10,581 bases of DNA from Clostridia bacterium (GTDB lineage: Bacteria > Bacillota_A > Clostridia > Oscillospirales > CAG-272), in contig JAGBZZ010000111.1 of NCBI GenBank assembly GCA_017652965.1, positions 1 through 10,581 on the forward strand, given 5' to 3'. Shown one piece after another: positions 1-6,625 of the stretch (positions are counted from its first letter, which is position 1; each line of letters starts with the position of its first letter). The notes below the pieces were generated by a model that had not been told where the DNA came from, did no database searches, and saw only the letters and a list, made by a program, of their open reading frames with translations. A program made the translations under genes and the position numbers.

Positions 1-1
1 T

Positions 2-1738
2 ATCCCCTCGAACGAGGGCCGTGGCTACGTTTTGCGCCGCATCCTGCGCCGTGCCTCCCGCCACGGGAAGCTTCTGGGCATTGACCGCCTGTTCCTGCCC
101 GAGCTTGCCGAGCTTGCCATCTCCAAGAGCGAGGGGGCGTATCCCGAGCTGCGCGAGAAGCACGACTACATCCTCCGCGTGATCGGCAAGGAGGAGGAGC
201 GCTTCCACGCGACCCTGGACGGCGGCCTGCGTCTGCTTTCGGGCGTTATCGAGGACACCCTTGCCGCCGGCGGTAAGGAGATCTCGGGTGCCGATGCCTT
301 TAAGCTGTACGATACCTACGGCTTCCCCGTAGACCTGACGCGTGAGATCGCCGCCGAGCGCGGCCTTGCCCTGTGCGAGGAGGAGTTCACCTCGCTGATG
401 AACGAGCAGCGCGCCCGTGCCCGTGCCGCCCGCGGTGCCACCGAGGGCTGGAGCGATACCGCCGCCGTGGCGGTTGGCGCTACGGCTACCGAGTTTGTCG
501 GCTACACGGCCGACTCTGCCGAGGCCAAGGTCGTTCTGATCCTTTCGGACGGCGAGGCGGTCGAGGAGATCAACGAGGGCGAGTGCGTGATCGTCCTGGA
601 TAAGACCCCCTTCTACGGCGAGGGCGGCGGCCAGGTGGGTGACACCGGTGTGATCACCGCCGAGGGGCTGACGCTTACCGTTACCGATACCAAGAAGACC
701 GAGGGCATTTACCTGCATGAGGTGAAGGTCGAGGGGGGAACCGTGCGCGTTGGCGACAGCGTGCGCGCCACCATCGATGCCGCCCGCAGAAATGCCATCA
801 GAAGAAATCACTCTGCCTGCCACCTGCGTCAGGCCGCGCTGCGCTCGGTGCTTGGCAAGCACGTAGAGCAGGCCGGCTCGTACGTGGACGAGGCCGAGCT
901 CCGCTTTGACTTCAGCCATTTCGCCGCGATGACCGAGGCGGAAAAGGCGGCCGTCGAGGCGATCGTGAACCGTGCCATCCTTGCCGCCGATGCGGCCGAG
1001 ACGGTGGTCACCGATCAGAAGAGCGCGATGGAGATGGGCGCGATGGCCCTCTTCTCCGAGAAGTACGGCGATACCGTGCGCGTGGTGAGGATCGGCCCCT
1101 CGTCGACCGAGCTTTGCGGCGGTACGCACGTGCAGAACACCGGTGCGATCGGTCTTTTCCGTATCCTTTCCGAGTCCTCGGTGGCGGCAGGTGTCCGCCG
1201 TATTACCGCCGTCACGGGTGAGAACGTCCTGCGGCTTCTCGATGCGCGTGAGGCGCTTCTTGGCGGGGTGTGTGAGCGGCTGAAGGCGCAGACCTATGCC
1301 GATGCCACCCACCGTGCCGACCAGCTGAATGCCGAGCTCAAGGAGGCCCGCCGCAAGCTGGAGGCCGCCGATGCCGAGCTGTCCCGTGCCCGCCTGTCCT
1401 CGCTCTTTGAGCGGGTGGAGGCCGTGGGGAACCTGCGCCTTCTGACGGCACGCCTGGATATGACCCCCGATGCCGCACGGACGCTTTGCGACACCGTGAA
1501 GGATACCTGCCCCGATATGGTTGCCGTCTTCGCGGTGACGAGCGGCGATAAGCTGACCTTTATGGCCGTTTGCGGCAAGGATGCCGTCAAGGCGGGCGCC
1601 CACGCCGGGAAGATCGCCTCGGCCGTTGCCGCTGTGACCGGCGGTAAGGGCGGCGGCCGCCCGGATAGCGCCATGGCCGGTGGCCGAGACCTTTCCAAGA
1701 TCGACGAGGCTCTGGCCCTCGCCGCAACCCTTCTGTAA
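2..1738 (+). CDS. alaS: Alanyl-tRNA synthetase, C-terminal 578 residues (5' end outside window)
   Basis: Cytoplasmic class II synthetase that charges tRNA-Ala with L-alanine and hydrolyses mischarged Ser/Gly-tRNA-Ala. The frame is open from the first base with PSNEGRGYVLRRILRRA, a conserved AlaRS stretch near the end of the aminoacylation core, so the TTG at 32 is not a real start. Family members have about 870-880 residues, so about 300 N-terminal residues are missing. Next come the tRNA-recognition helices, with FKLYDTYGFPVDLT, and the editing-domain entry TPFYGEGGGQVGDTG. The editing-site zinc ligands are HSACH and CGGTHV. A predicted coiled coil and the C-Ala/DHHA1 domain with GGKGGGRPDSAMAGG follow. 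All editing ligands (two His, Cys, His) are present, and I see no frameshift. It ends in TAA and is followed by a hairpin terminator. Family assignment is certain; only the 5' part is unseen. Confidence 0.97.
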   Translation: MPSNEGRGYVLRRILRRASRHGKLLGIDRLFLPELAELAISKSEGAYPELREKHDYILRVIGKEEERFHATLDGGLRLLSGVIEDTLAAGGKEISGADAFKLYDTYGFPVDLTREIAAERGLALCEEEFTSLMNEQRARARAARGATEGWSDTAAVAVGATATEFVGYTADSAEAKVVLILSDGEAVEEINEGECVIVLDKTPFYGEGGGQVGDTGVITAEGLTLTVTDTKKTEGIYLHEVKVEGGTVRVGDSVRATIDAARRNAIRRNHSACHLRQAALRSVLGKHVEQAGSYVDEAELRFDFSHFAAMTEAEKAAVEAIVNRAILAADAAETVVTDQKSAMEMGAMALFSEKYGDTVRVVRIGPSSTELCGGTHVQNTGAIGLFRILSESSVAAGVRRITAVTGENVLRLLDAREALLGGVCERLKAQTYADATHRADQLNAELKEARRKLEAADAELSRARLSSLFERVEAVGNLRLLTARLDMTPDAARTLCDTVKDTCPDMVAVFAVTSGDKLTFMAVCGKDAVKAGAHAGKIASAVAAVTGGKGGGRPDSAMAGGRDLSKIDEALALAATLL

Positions 1739-1752
1739 GATAGCCTGTATAC

Positions 1753-1792
1753 AAAAGAGGAGCTGTGCAAGCGCATAGCTCCTCTTTTTTTT
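1753..1792 (+). terminator. Rho-independent terminator of alaS, probably bidirectional
   Basis: The arms 1753-1764 and 1777-1788 are perfect inverted copies (AAAAGAGGAGCT / AGCTCCTCTTTT). The centre extends the stem by four more pairs (one G-U) to a 4-base loop AAGC. Eight T follow on the + strand, 14 bases after the alaS stop codon. On the - strand the hairpin lies 31 bases past the spoIIE stop and ends in only four T, so it probably serves both convergent genes but is stronger for alaS. Confidence 0.9.
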
Positions 1793-1818
1793 GTGTTAAT
1801 GCAAACAAAACCGTGCAT

Positions 1819-4266
1819 TTATGCGGAGGCTTCGGACACTTCCTCTGCCGGGTCAAGGCGTATAAGGCCGACGGTGATATCGTCGGTGGGGGCAGGCAGA
1901 CGTGAGACGGCCTCGGCCACGATGCGGGTCGCAAGGGCGTCAAGATCCTCCGCCCCCTCGGCCGCGAGAAGCGAGAGAAGCCAGGCGGGATCCTCGTTAT
2001 CCGGCACGATGCCGTCCGACAGCATGATAAGCACGTCATGGGGGTGGACCTCCACATTGATCCGCTCGGTGTCCGGGGTGCGGCAAAGGCCAAGGGGCAT
2101 GGTGCGGGAGCGCACACGGAAGATCTCGGCGCCCCGCTTGATGTAGGAGGGGGCCGCCCCGCTTTTTAAAAAGGTGGCGTCGCCGTGAAGCAGGTCAAAG
2201 ACGAAAAGATCCACCGTGGCCGAGCATTCGGCACGCCGCGTGCGCACAAGGTTGTTCAGCATCTGCAGGCTGACGGCGCGGCTTGTCCCTGCCTTCAGCA
2301 TGGTTTCAAGGAAGTCCACCGATACCTCGGCCACCGCCCCGGCATCGGCGCCGCTTCCCATCCCGTCCGACAGGACGGCATAGAAATGATCCTCCCCCGT
2401 CTCAAAAAAGCGAAGGCGGTCGCCACTGCCCGCGCAGGACAGGGGCACCGAGCAGGTTGCCGTCTTGACGGTGTAGCGCCGCACGCTTTCAAGCGACAGG
2501 GTGGCTACGCCGTCGGTTACCCCCTCGAGGGGGGCAGACATGGCGCACCCTGTGGCCTGCTCGGCCACGCGGCAGAGCGTATCCTTAATTGCCGCCAGCC
2601 TGTCCCTTTGCAGGGCGCCCACGGCGACCCGCTTATGCCGTTTTCCCAGCACGGCTACCGAAAGGCCGCCACCTGCCCCGAGTGCCGCAAGCATCCGCTC
2701 CTCGGCCGGCTTGTCCTCGGCCTCCTCCTCACGGTCGATGCGGGCGGCCTCGGACAAAAGCTTTGCCAGCATGGTGTAATCGTGCGATAGGAATTCGTTG
2801 CGGTCACTGCGATGGTGCGAAAGGGTCATGGCGGCGCACTCATCCCGGATCTCGTCCAGGATCTCCTCAATGCGGCGGCATCCGCTTCGCAGGGCGGGGG
2901 GCAGATCCTCCCGGCTGATGCGGCCGCGCTCCCGCAGGGTGGCGGAAAGCGAATACACTGCCCGCTCGGCCACGCGCTCGCCCTGCTCCCAGCAGCGCAC
3001 ACGGTTAGAGCAGGTGGCGCAGTAGCGGGCACAGACCTTCTGGCATTCCACGAGGTACTCGGCGGCGGCGGGGCGTTTTTCCTCATCCGAAAGGCGGAAG
3101 AAAAGGGCCGAAAGCTCGGAAAAGGCCCGGGACAGCCGCCCGAGATGATCCCCCGTCTCTCTTTGCGGGGTGGCGGTGCGCACGGCGGCCGCCTGCAGGT
3201 TCCTGCGGGAAAGCTCGGCGGCGGCAGGATCCGGCTCGGCCTCCAGGCGCCGCAGGGTGGGAAAGAGGAAGAGAACGGCAACCGCCCCCTCGGGCGTGAC
3301 GGCAAGAAACCCCGACACCCCCTCTACGTAGCCCGCAAACGCGATCGCCCCAAGCAGCCCCCCAAGGCACCCGTACACCGTCCCAAAGGGGAAAAGAAGA
3401 CCCCCGAGAAGCCCGAGGATGGCAAAGGCGGGGGCAAGGGTGACCTGCCCCAAAAGCCCCATGAAAAGCCCCACGATCCCGGCGCGTGCCGCCCCGAAGC
3501 GCCGGGCGGTAAAGAGGGTCGCCCCCACGGCAAACAGGGTGGAGAGCGAAAGCCCGAGAAGAGAAAGCGCACGCAGCGAGAAGCCGACCGACAAAAGAAG
3601 CGTAAGGATCGAAAGCTCGGCAAAGGCGGGGCGCACCCGCCCGTAGGAGCGGCCGCGCGGCTCGGTCTCCTGTCCCAGAAGATCGGCGGCGGTCAGGGGG
3701 GTGTCAAAGACCCCCGAGAGCAAAAAGGTCAGAAGGGCGGGGGCAAGCACGGCCGTGGCGGCAAAATAGAGGGCATATCGCACAGGGCCGCTGACGGCCA
3801 GCTCATAGGCGCCGAGGGCCGCCCCTGTCAGGGTGGCCGCCAGAACCCGCAGAAGCGCCCGCTCTCCAAAGAGGGCATCGGTCAGGGGGAAAAGCACCCG
3901 CCCCGGGGCGGGGTAGGAAAAGACCAGGCGGAGGGCAAGCAGGAAAAGATACGCCATCGCAAAGATAGTGCCCGCACCTCCGATGCTGAGTGCCCCAAGG
4001 ATCGCCCCGACGGCCGCCGGCACGGTACGGCTGCGCCGCCCGGCCAGGTAGGCGATGGCAAAGGGATACATCCCGAAAAGAAAATGCGTGCGGGCAAAAA
4101 GCAGGGCAATGCCGAAAACCAGGATATCGTGCATAAGCTCTGTCTTGCGGTGGGCCCCCCGCCGATAGAACTCCGGAAAGAGGGCGCGCCGCAGGGCACC
4201 CCCCTCCTTGTGCGGCAGGGCGACCGCTTTCTCGCCTAGCGCGGTGTGGGTGTTGTTGTCTGTCAT
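1819..4266 (-). CDS. spoIIE: Stage II sporulation protein E (membrane-bound PP2C-type serine phosphatase)
   Basis: SpoIIE sits at the polar division septum, associates with FtsZ, and dephosphorylates SpoIIAA, releasing sigma-F in the forespore. The protein has 815 residues, close to the 827 of Bacillus subtilis. A short basic N-terminus precedes about ten hydrophobic segments (residues about 45-335), matching the family's ten-pass membrane domain. A soluble central domain (about 340-590) carries a cysteine cluster with CATCSNRVRCW at about 416-426. The C-terminal PP2C domain (about 595-805) has the metal-binding motifs VLSDGMGSG (about 632-640), MLSDG (about 748-752) and TDDITVG (about 794-800), plus SGAAPSY. 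All key aspartates are present, so it should be active. I chose the ATG at 4266 because GGAGGA lies 7 bases before it; an ATG five codons upstream (4281) has no Shine-Dalgarno sequence and overlaps this one. It is transcribed divergently from alr and convergently with alaS. The locus lacks the divIC and tilS genes that flank spoIIE in Bacillus. Confidence 0.96.
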   Translation of the reverse strand: MTDNNTHTALGEKAVALPHKEGGALRRALFPEFYRRGAHRKTELMHDILVFGIALLFARTHFLFGMYPFAIAYLAGRRSRTVPAAVGAILGALSIGGAGTIFAMAYLFLLALRLVFSYPAPGRVLFPLTDALFGERALLRVLAATLTGAALGAYELAVSGPVRYALYFAATAVLAPALLTFLLSGVFDTPLTAADLLGQETEPRGRSYGRVRPAFAELSILTLLLSVGFSLRALSLLGLSLSTLFAVGATLFTARRFGAARAGIVGLFMGLLGQVTLAPAFAILGLLGGLLFPFGTVYGCLGGLLGAIAFAGYVEGVSGFLAVTPEGAVAVLFLFPTLRRLEAEPDPAAAELSRRNLQAAAVRTATPQRETGDHLGRLSRAFSELSALFFRLSDEEKRPAAAEYLVECQKVCARYCATCSNRVRCWEQGERVAERAVYSLSATLRERGRISREDLPPALRSGCRRIEEILDEIRDECAAMTLSHHRSDRNEFLSHDYTMLAKLLSEAARIDREEEAEDKPAEERMLAALGAGGGLSVAVLGKRHKRVAVGALQRDRLAAIKDTLCRVAEQATGCAMSAPLEGVTDGVATLSLESVRRYTVKTATCSVPLSCAGSGDRLRFFETGEDHFYAVLSDGMGSGADAGAVAEVSVDFLETMLKAGTSRAVSLQMLNNLVRTRRAECSATVDLFVFDLLHGDATFLKSGAAPSYIKRGAEIFRVRSRTMPLGLCRTPDTERINVEVHPHDVLIMLSDGIVPDNEDPAWLLSLLAAEGAEDLDALATRIVAEAVSRLPAPTDDITVGLIRLDPAEEVSEASA

Positions 4267-4273
4267 AGGCTTG

Positions 4274-4279
4274 TCCTCC
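4274..4279 (-). promoter_or_regulatory. Ribosome binding site that fixes the spoIIE start
   Basis: On the - strand GGAGGA is followed by 7 bases and then ATG at 4266. The same GGAGGA overlaps codons 1-3 of the longer reading that starts at 4281. This makes the downstream ATG the more likely start. Confidence 0.8.
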
Positions 4280-4298
4280 ATCTATAAAATACGTCTCT

Positions 4299-4331
4299 AT
4301 TATACGGGGGCGGGGGTGAAAAACCTGTCGC
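4299..4331 (-). promoter_or_regulatory. Candidate spoIIE promoter of the Spo0A-dependent, long-spacer type
   Basis: A perfect TATAAT lies at 4304-4299 on the - strand, placing transcription start near 4292 and leaving a leader of about 25 bases before ATG 4266. No sigma-A -35 hexamer lies at the usual 17 bases. GCGACA (4331-4326; 4 of 6 matches to TTGACA) lies 21 bases upstream. The Bacillus subtilis spoIIE and spoIIG promoters have 21-22 bp spacers and need Spo0A~P. The -35-like element overlaps TGTCGCC on the + strand (4326-4332), 5 of 7 to the 0A box TGNCGAA. The -10 is clear; the rest is inference. Confidence 0.5.
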
Positions 4332-4398
4332 CGCGTGGCCGAGTTTTCTGTCTAGTTTTGTGCCGCCGCGTCGCAGGGCGAAAAAACGGGGAGGAGAC

Positions 4399-4405
4399 TG
4401 TCGGA
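4399..4405 (+). promoter_or_regulatory. 0A-box-like heptamer in the spoIIE-alr intergenic region
   Basis: TGTCGGA matches six of seven positions of the Spo0A box TGTCGAA. It lies about 107 bases upstream of the inferred spoIIE start of transcription and about 67 bases upstream of the alr one. A heptamer with one mismatch is weak alone; its value comes from lying in the divergent region of a gene that Spo0A controls in other spore formers. Confidence 0.3.
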
Positions 4406-4430
4406 AAAACGAAAAAAGAAAAGCGCGCCC

Positions 4431-4459
4431 TTGCAAAAAGGCGCCGCGTGTGATACAAT
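4431..4459 (+). promoter_or_regulatory. Sigma-A promoter of the alr-truB unit
   Basis: TTGCAA (4431-4436) is separated by exactly 17 bases from TACAAT (4454-4459), which is preceded by TGA at 4451-4453, an extended -10 (TGn). Transcription should start near 4466, leaving a leader of about 38 bases with AGGAGGG at 4491-4497. The downstream distance and orientation fit alr. Confidence 0.75.
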
Positions 4460-4504
4460 GAAGGGGGCTCCCTCATATACTGATGGCAAAAGGAGGGATG
4501 CCCT

Positions 4505-5665
4505 GTGAACAGTCAACCGATCGGGGCGGCGGCCCTGCGCCGTGCCGCCCTTGTGTGTGATCTTTCTCGCCTTGCCCACAACTGCCGCCTGCTTTCGGCA
4601 CGCCTTCGCGCCGAGGGGGCGGAGATGATCGCGGTGGTCAAGGCCAACGCCTACGGCCACGGTGCCGTGGCGGTTGCCACCTGCCTGCATGCGGAGGGGG
4701 TCAGGCGCTTTGCCGTGGCTACCCCGGAGGAGGCATTTGCCCTGCGGGCGGCCCTGCCGCACGCAGGCGTGCTTGTCCTTGGCTATACCCCGCCTGCGGC
4801 CGCCCCCTATGCCGCCGAGGCGGCCATCACCCTTACAGTGCATGAGGAGGGGTATGCGAAAGCGCTTTCGCACGCGCTTGGCGGGAAAGAGCTTGGGATA
4901 GAGCTGAAGCTGAACAGCGGCATGAACCGCGCCGGATTTCCCCTGGACGGTGCGCACCTTTCGGATACGGTGGAGGCCCTGCGGCGTGTTGCCGCCCTGC
5001 CGGGGCTATGCCCGCAGGGGGTCTTTTCGCATCTGGCGACGGCGGACGATCCCGCCGATCCCTTAACGGCGTGCCAGGTGACGCGCTTTCGCCGTGCGGT
5101 GGGGGCGCTTGCCCGCGCGGGGCTATCCCTGCCTGCCCATCTTTCGGCCACGGCCGCCGTGGCACGCCTTGGGGCGCTTGGCTTTCCCCTGGCACGGGTC
5201 GGGCTTGGGCTTTACGGCTATCTGCCCGCCGCCTGCCCCCCGCTTGGGCTTTTGCCGGTGGCACGCCTCCTTGCCCCCGTCGTGCAGATCCTGACACCCC
5301 CGGCGGGTGAGCGGGTCGGCTATGGGGGTGGCTACACCGTTCTGGAGGGGGCACGGCTTGGGCTTTTGCCCCTGGGATATGCCGACGGCCTGCCCCGCAG
5401 TGCCGAGGGTGGCTATATCCGCGTGGAGGGGCACCCCTGCCCGCTTGTCGGGCGGGTGTCGATGGATGCCTGCACCCTGCTTTTGCCCCCCGCCTGCCGC
5501 ACCCCCCACCCCATGGCCACTGTTTTCGGAGAGGAGGGGGAGGATCTTTGGCGGCTGGCCGAGGCGGCCGATACGATACCATACGAGCTGCTTGCGCGGC
5601 TTGGAACAAGAATAGACAGGAAGTACACGTATGCGAATACCGACAGGACTTGTGATACTGAATAA
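4505..5665 (+). CDS. alr: Alanine racemase
   Basis: Cytoplasmic PLP enzyme interconverting L- and D-alanine; D-alanine feeds the D-Ala-D-Ala end of peptidoglycan precursors. The 386 residues match the family's usual 360-390. The N-terminal TIM barrel carries AVVKANAYGHG, with the PLP-binding lysine at residue 46, and NSGMNRAGF. RVGLGLYG supplies the arginine (232) that contacts the PLP ring nitrogen. The C-terminal beta domain has VGYGGGYT with the catalytic tyrosine at about 273, LGYADGLPR, and GRVSMD, whose Met-Asp pair belongs to the partner active site in the dimer. Start: GTG at 4505, seven bases after AGGAGGG; no ATG in frame is nearby. The last 11 codons overlap truB by 35 bases, giving a short extra tail (TYANTDRTCDTE). 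Odd points: DAC follows VSM where DQ is usual, and SATAAV stands where a SerAsnSer-like phosphate-binding loop is common. The core residues are intact, so I expect activity. Confidence 0.95.
   Translation: MNSQPIGAAALRRAALVCDLSRLAHNCRLLSARLRAEGAEMIAVVKANAYGHGAVAVATCLHAEGVRRFAVATPEEAFALRAALPHAGVLVLGYTPPAAAPYAAEAAITLTVHEEGYAKALSHALGGKELGIELKLNSGMNRAGFPLDGAHLSDTVEALRRVAALPGLCPQGVFSHLATADDPADPLTACQVTRFRRAVGALARAGLSLPAHLSATAAVARLGALGFPLARVGLGLYGYLPAACPPLGLLPVARLLAPVVQILTPPAGERVGYGGGYTVLEGARLGLLPLGYADGLPRSAEGGYIRVEGHPCPLVGRVSMDACTLLLPPACRTPHPMATVFGEEGEDLWRLAEAADTIPYELLARLGTRIDRKYTYANTDRTCDTE
5618..5623 (+). promoter_or_regulatory. Ribosome binding site of truB inside alr
   Basis: AGGAAG lies 7 bases before the ATG at 5631, within the last codons of alr. 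It supports the overlapping truB start and therefore the 35-base gene overlap. Confidence 0.65.
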
Positions 5666-6533
5666 AGAGGAGGGCATGACCTCGCAGACGGCCGTCAGCC
5701 GCGTGCGGCGGCTTTTTGGCGCCGACAAGGCAGGGCACAGCGGCACGCTGGATCCGATGGCCACCGGGGTACTGCCCGTGATGCTGGGACGTGCCACGGC
5801 CGCCTCCGAGTTCCTCCTTTCGGGGGACAAGCACTATCTTGCCACCCTGCGCCTTGGGCTGACGAGCGACACCGAGGACACCACCGGCACAGTTCTTAGC
5901 CGCCATGAGGGGCGGATGCCGACGACCGAGGAGGTGGCGGCCGCCGCCGCCACGCTTTTGGGCGAAAGCCTGCAGACCCCGCCGATGTACAGTGCCTTAA
6001 AGCGGGACGGGCGTAAGCTTTGCGATCTTGCGCGGGAGGGTATCACGGTAGAGCGTGAGCCCCGCCCGATCACCGTCTACCGCCTGGACGTGACACCGCT
6101 TGGCGGGGATGACTACGCCTTGGACGTCGTCTGCTCCAAGGGGACCTACATCCGCACCCTGTGCGCCGACATCGGCAGGATCCTGGGGGTTGGCGGGGTG
6201 ATGGCCGCCCTTTGCCGTGCCGAGGCGGCCGGCTTTACGCTTTCAGAGGCGCATACGCTTTCCGAGCTTGGCGAGATGAGCGAGGAGGAGCGCGCGGGGC
6301 TCGTCCTTCCGACAGAGCAGCTGTTTGCCGCCTTTCCTGCCGTCTCTCTGCCGCCCTTCTTTGCGCGGCTTGCCCATGCGGGCGCCGAGATCTATCAGAA
6401 GAAGATCGGCACCGCCTTTCCCCTCGGCACGCGCCTTCGCATGCAGGATGAGATGGGCTTTTTCGCCCTGGGCGAGGTGCGCGAATATCCGGATGGGACG
6501 GCCATCAAGCCGATCCGCATGTTTGTCCTTTGA
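5631..6533 (+). CDS. truB: tRNA pseudouridine-55 synthase
   Basis: Isomerises uridine 55 to pseudouridine in the T-psi-C loop of tRNAs, in the cytoplasm. The 300 residues match the family (about 290-315). The N-terminus GLVILNKEEGMTS is the typical TruB opening. GHSGTLDPMATGVLP (residues 35-49) contains the catalytic aspartate at 41, followed by Tyr69 in KHYLA, QTPPMYSALK (115-124) and GTYIRTL (171-177). The C-terminal 60 or so residues form a PUA-like RNA-binding extension (FALGEVREYPDG). The start at 5631 has AGGAAG seven bases upstream and aligns with the normal family start, so the 35-base overlap with alr is likely real and suggests translational coupling. No promoter of its own is visible. 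In many Firmicutes truB follows rbfA or precedes ribF; neither is adjacent here. It is followed by a hairpin with a T-tract. Confidence 0.96.
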   Translation: MRIPTGLVILNKEEGMTSQTAVSRVRRLFGADKAGHSGTLDPMATGVLPVMLGRATAASEFLLSGDKHYLATLRLGLTSDTEDTTGTVLSRHEGRMPTTEEVAAAAATLLGESLQTPPMYSALKRDGRKLCDLAREGITVEREPRPITVYRLDVTPLGGDDYALDVVCSKGTYIRTLCADIGRILGVGGVMAALCRAEAAGFTLSEAHTLSELGEMSEEERAGLVLPTEQLFAAFPAVSLPPFFARLAHAGAEIYQKKIGTAFPLGTRLRMQDEMGFFALGEVREYPDGTAIKPIRMFVL

Positions 6534-6536
6534 TGC

Positions 6537-6586
6537 CCCCGTGGCGGCGTTTTTTGCGCCGCTTGCCACCCCGTGGCGGGGTTTTT
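6537..6586 (+). repeat. Tandem imperfect repeat of a terminator-like unit
   Basis: Two units of CCCCGTGGCGG(C/G)G followed by a T run lie at 6537-6555 and 6569-6586, offset by 32 bases. They differ at one base (C6548 versus G6580) and in T-run length (six versus five). The spacer is GCGCCGCTTGCCA. The second unit forms a clean hairpin; in the first, the C breaks that hairpin, but GCGGCG (6544-6549) can pair with CGCCGC (6557-6562) instead. It looks like a duplicated terminator of which one copy has decayed. Confidence 0.65.
6568..6586 (+). terminator. Short rho-independent terminator after truB
   Basis: ACCCCG (6568-6573) and CGGGGT (6577-6582) pair around a TGG loop, and a run of five T spans 6582-6586. 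It is a 6-pair GC-rich stem with a minimal loop, so termination may be partial and allow some read-through into addA, whose start lies 40 bases downstream. Confidence 0.6.
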
Positions 6587-6625
6587 CGCATACCCTTACA
6601 ACGATAACACCGAAAGGAGAGCGCC

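Noticed and set aside
2812..4239. A 475-codon open frame on the + strand opposite spoIIE
   Set aside because: It is exactly antisense to the well-supported SpoIIE frame, has a low-complexity Lys/Gly/Pro/Arg-rich translation, no convincing ribosome binding site and no recognisable domain. GC-rich codon use removes stops from the opposite strand.
4267..4281. Upstream ATG at 4281 as the spoIIE start
   Set aside because: It has no Shine-Dalgarno sequence, and the GGAGGA serving the ATG at 4266 overlaps its first codons. It would add only five residues.
4462..4473. Small hairpin AGGG/CCCT in the alr leader
   Set aside because: A 4-base stem is too short to be a riboswitch or attenuator, and the leader of about 38 bases leaves no room for one.
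4833..5906. A 357-codon open frame on the - strand across alr and truB
   Set aside because: It crosses two genuine genes and gives a Pro/Arg/Gly-rich translation typical of antisense shadows in GC-rich DNA.
6563..6610. A possible dedicated addA promoter (TTGCCA at 6563-6568, weak AT-rich matches such as GATAAC at 6603-6608)
   Set aside because: No pair of hexamers has both acceptable sequence and 16-18 base spacing, and the first overlaps the terminator hairpin.
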